Positions 61,962 to 64,000 of a DNA stretch of 64,000 nucleotides are shown here, piece after piece. The translations under genes were made by a program, and so were the position numbers. The notes beneath the pieces were generated by a model, which was given only the letters and a program-made list of their open reading frames with translations, had not been told where the DNA came from and made no database searches. The stretch is from Streptomyces roseirectus (GTDB taxonomy: Bacteria; Actinomycetota; Actinomycetes; Streptomycetales; Streptomycetaceae): contig NZ_CP060828.1 in the NCBI RefSeq assembly GCF_014489635.1, positions 5,202,501 to 5,266,500 on the forward strand, written 5' to 3'. Numbering within the stretch: position 1 is the stretch's first letter; each line of letters begins with the position of its first letter.

Positions 61962-62570
61962 TCACCCCCACCCCCCGAACACCCCGGCGTTGGCTTGCGC
62001 GTGGCAGATGTTGTAGCCCCCGGAGGCGTGCGCCTTCTCGGTGTGACCGTCGACGGTGACAGAGCAGTCGATGTCCCCGGCCCCCTGGAGCTGGGCGGTG
62101 ACCGTGTAGTAGAGGGCGTCCCCGTCGAAGGGGAGGGTCGCGGTGAACTCGCCGTTCCTGAACCTGCCTTGGCGGTTGTCACTGTCGGAGCCGTAGGTGA
62201 TGTCGAGCGGCCCGAGCGCACCAGCGGGCGCAGTGCCCCACACCTTGAAGGTGACGACCTTCTGCCCGGACCCCTCGCTCCTGCTCTTCCCCGGAGCCGC
62301 AGCGGAACCGCCCGACTCCACAGCACCAGCAGGACGCCCGGCCCGCGAGGCAGCAGAACCACCCCCGACGGAACCCCCGCTCTCCTCGCCGCCCCCACCC
62401 TCGCTGACCAGCGCGCCGAGCACGCCGAGGACGACGAGAAGACCGACGGCGCCCCCGCACCCGATACCGGCGATCTTCCCGAGGGACGTCTTCTTCGGCG
62501 GCTGCGGAGGCAGGCCGGGCTGCTGGGGGTTGCCCCAACCGGGCTGCTGCTGCGGATGCTGGTAGCTCAT
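61962..62570 (-). CDS. MmpS-like membrane-anchored protein
   Basis: A 202-residue protein. A Pro/Gln-rich cytoplasmic N-terminus (MSYQHPQQQPGWGNPQQPG) leads to a single helix (about 33-54), a Gly/Ser-rich linker and a C-terminal beta-sandwich of MmpS-like form (VVTFKVWGTAPAGALGPLDITYG, then LYYTVTAQLQGAGDIDCSVTVDG) with two cysteines. ATG 62570 is used because the 54 residues before it are low-complexity. Function is unknown. Confidence 0.78.
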   Translation of the reverse strand: MSYQHPQQQPGWGNPQQPGLPPQPPKKTSLGKIAGIGCGGAVGLLVVLGVLGALVSEGGGGEESGGSVGGGSAASRAGRPAGAVESGGSAAAPGKSRSEGSGQKVVTFKVWGTAPAGALGPLDITYGSDSDNRQGRFRNGEFTATLPFDGDALYYTVTAQLQGAGDIDCSVTVDGHTEKAHASGGYNICHAQANAGVFGGWG

Positions 62571-62795
62571 GGAATCCCCGAGGCGTTCGTCGTGATGTGT
62601 GGAGGGATGACACGGGGAGACCATGTGCGGTTGCGGCCGTCGGGGGGATTCACCAGAACGTGGCGTACCGGGCGTACGTGCGATGCGAGCCCGCCGTCGA
62701 AGGGGAGGCGGACACCCACCCGTACGACGCAAAGCGGCGGCCCGGTGAGTGGATCACTCGCCGGGCCGTGGGAGGGCCTGGGCGGGCCCTGGGAA

Positions 62796-62869
62796 AGCCC
62801 CCTGTCGGATTCGAACCGACGACCTACGCATTACAAGTGCGTTGCTCTGGCCAGCTGAGCTAAGGAGGC
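62796..62869 (-). tRNA. tRNA-Thr (anticodon TGT)
   Basis: A 74-nt cloverleaf on the minus strand. The acceptor GCCTCCT pairs with AGGGGGC, the D arm is TAGCTCAGCTGGC, the anticodon stem ACGCA/TGCGT encloses loop CTTGTAA (anticodon TGT), and the T arm has GGTTCGAATCC. The discriminator base is T and CCA is not encoded. It reads ACA threonine codons, rare in this genome. No integrase gene is adjacent in this window. Confidence 0.95.
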
Positions 62870-63083
62870 GTGGCGTACATGACCGCGTACGCGACCCGTG
62901 CAGTGTACCCAAGCCCCCACCCCGCCCTGTCGAAAATTTCCGCGAAGTTCACAGTCCTCCAGGTACTGACATACCGGAAAACGCGAGGTAGCGTCCTGAG
63001 GCAGTCCACCCGTGGACTACACCACCACCTTCCTACAACGGATCGTCCGGCACGTTCCTGCCGGTAGAAGGGGGCCTAGCACC

Positions 63084-64000
<917 letters not shown>

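Noticed and set aside
62796..62869. tRNA as an att site of an integrated element
   Set aside because: No integrase, excisionase or repeated tRNA 3' end is seen in the flanking window sequence.

Overview
The window reads as chromosomal DNA of a Streptomyces or a very close relative. It has very high G+C with strongly G/C-biased third codon positions, frequent GTG and TTG starts, ATGA/GTGA stop-start overlaps, a Streptomyces-type 23S-5S end, mycothiol synthase, MsiK, CsoR, the pstSCAB-mutT-CHAD-ppk neighbourhood, and many secreted enzymes. No insertion sequence, integrase or CRISPR array is visible.

Layout. 1-1320: 3' end of a 23S rRNA gene, 5S rRNA and the operon terminator, followed by an acetyltransferase. 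1897-8972 (minus): a six-gene type IV secretion-like set (pilin-like protein, VirB8-like, VirB6/TrbL-like, SCO6880-type, VirB4 ATPase, coupling-protein-like), tightly overlapped and without a relaxase. 9297-19505: mostly exported or envelope proteins (S53 and S1 proteases, a lytic transglycosylase/NlpC protein, a PAP2 phosphatase, a flavin oxidase, a lipoprotein, a barnase/RNase Sa-like ribonuclease) plus a divergent TetR/SDR pair. 19555-21743: a phosphate transporter with its DUF47 partner, and copper sensor CsoR with a clear operator.

21744-28640: a patchy accessory segment between csoR and pstB. It holds degenerate DNA, small proteins, a methyltransferase, an H-Q-I-I-L-D-T protein, a 40-residue membrane protein, an HATPase protein, a divergent HTH-TPR regulator of lower G+C, and a frameshifted hemC relative. 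28643-36881 (minus): a phosphate/polyphosphate block, ppk-CHAD-Nudix-pstS-C-A-B, with a PHO box in front of pstS.

37293-41270: a GntR/YtrA-type ABC operon with a perfect 17-bp inverted repeat over the regulator start. 41435-46720: an ECF sigma factor, zinc-finger anti-sigma, ABC ATPase and two membrane proteins, one carrying eleven perfect 9-bp repeats near its N-terminus. 46680-57791: mycothiol synthase, an exported 5'-nucleotidase, an ABC exporter whose permease is frameshifted, a PH-like membrane protein, a pectate lyase-pectinesterase fusion, an acetyltransferase and an M1 peptidase lipoprotein.

57857-64000: a hypothetical protein, about 1 kb of gene-free repetitive DNA including a 30-bp tandem array, a pentapeptide-repeat protein, an APH(6)-like kinase, an MmpS-like membrane protein, tRNA-Thr(TGT), and the start of msiK running off the window. 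Phosphate handling is the main physiological theme (pit, pstSCAB, ppk, CHAD, nucleotidase, PAP2).
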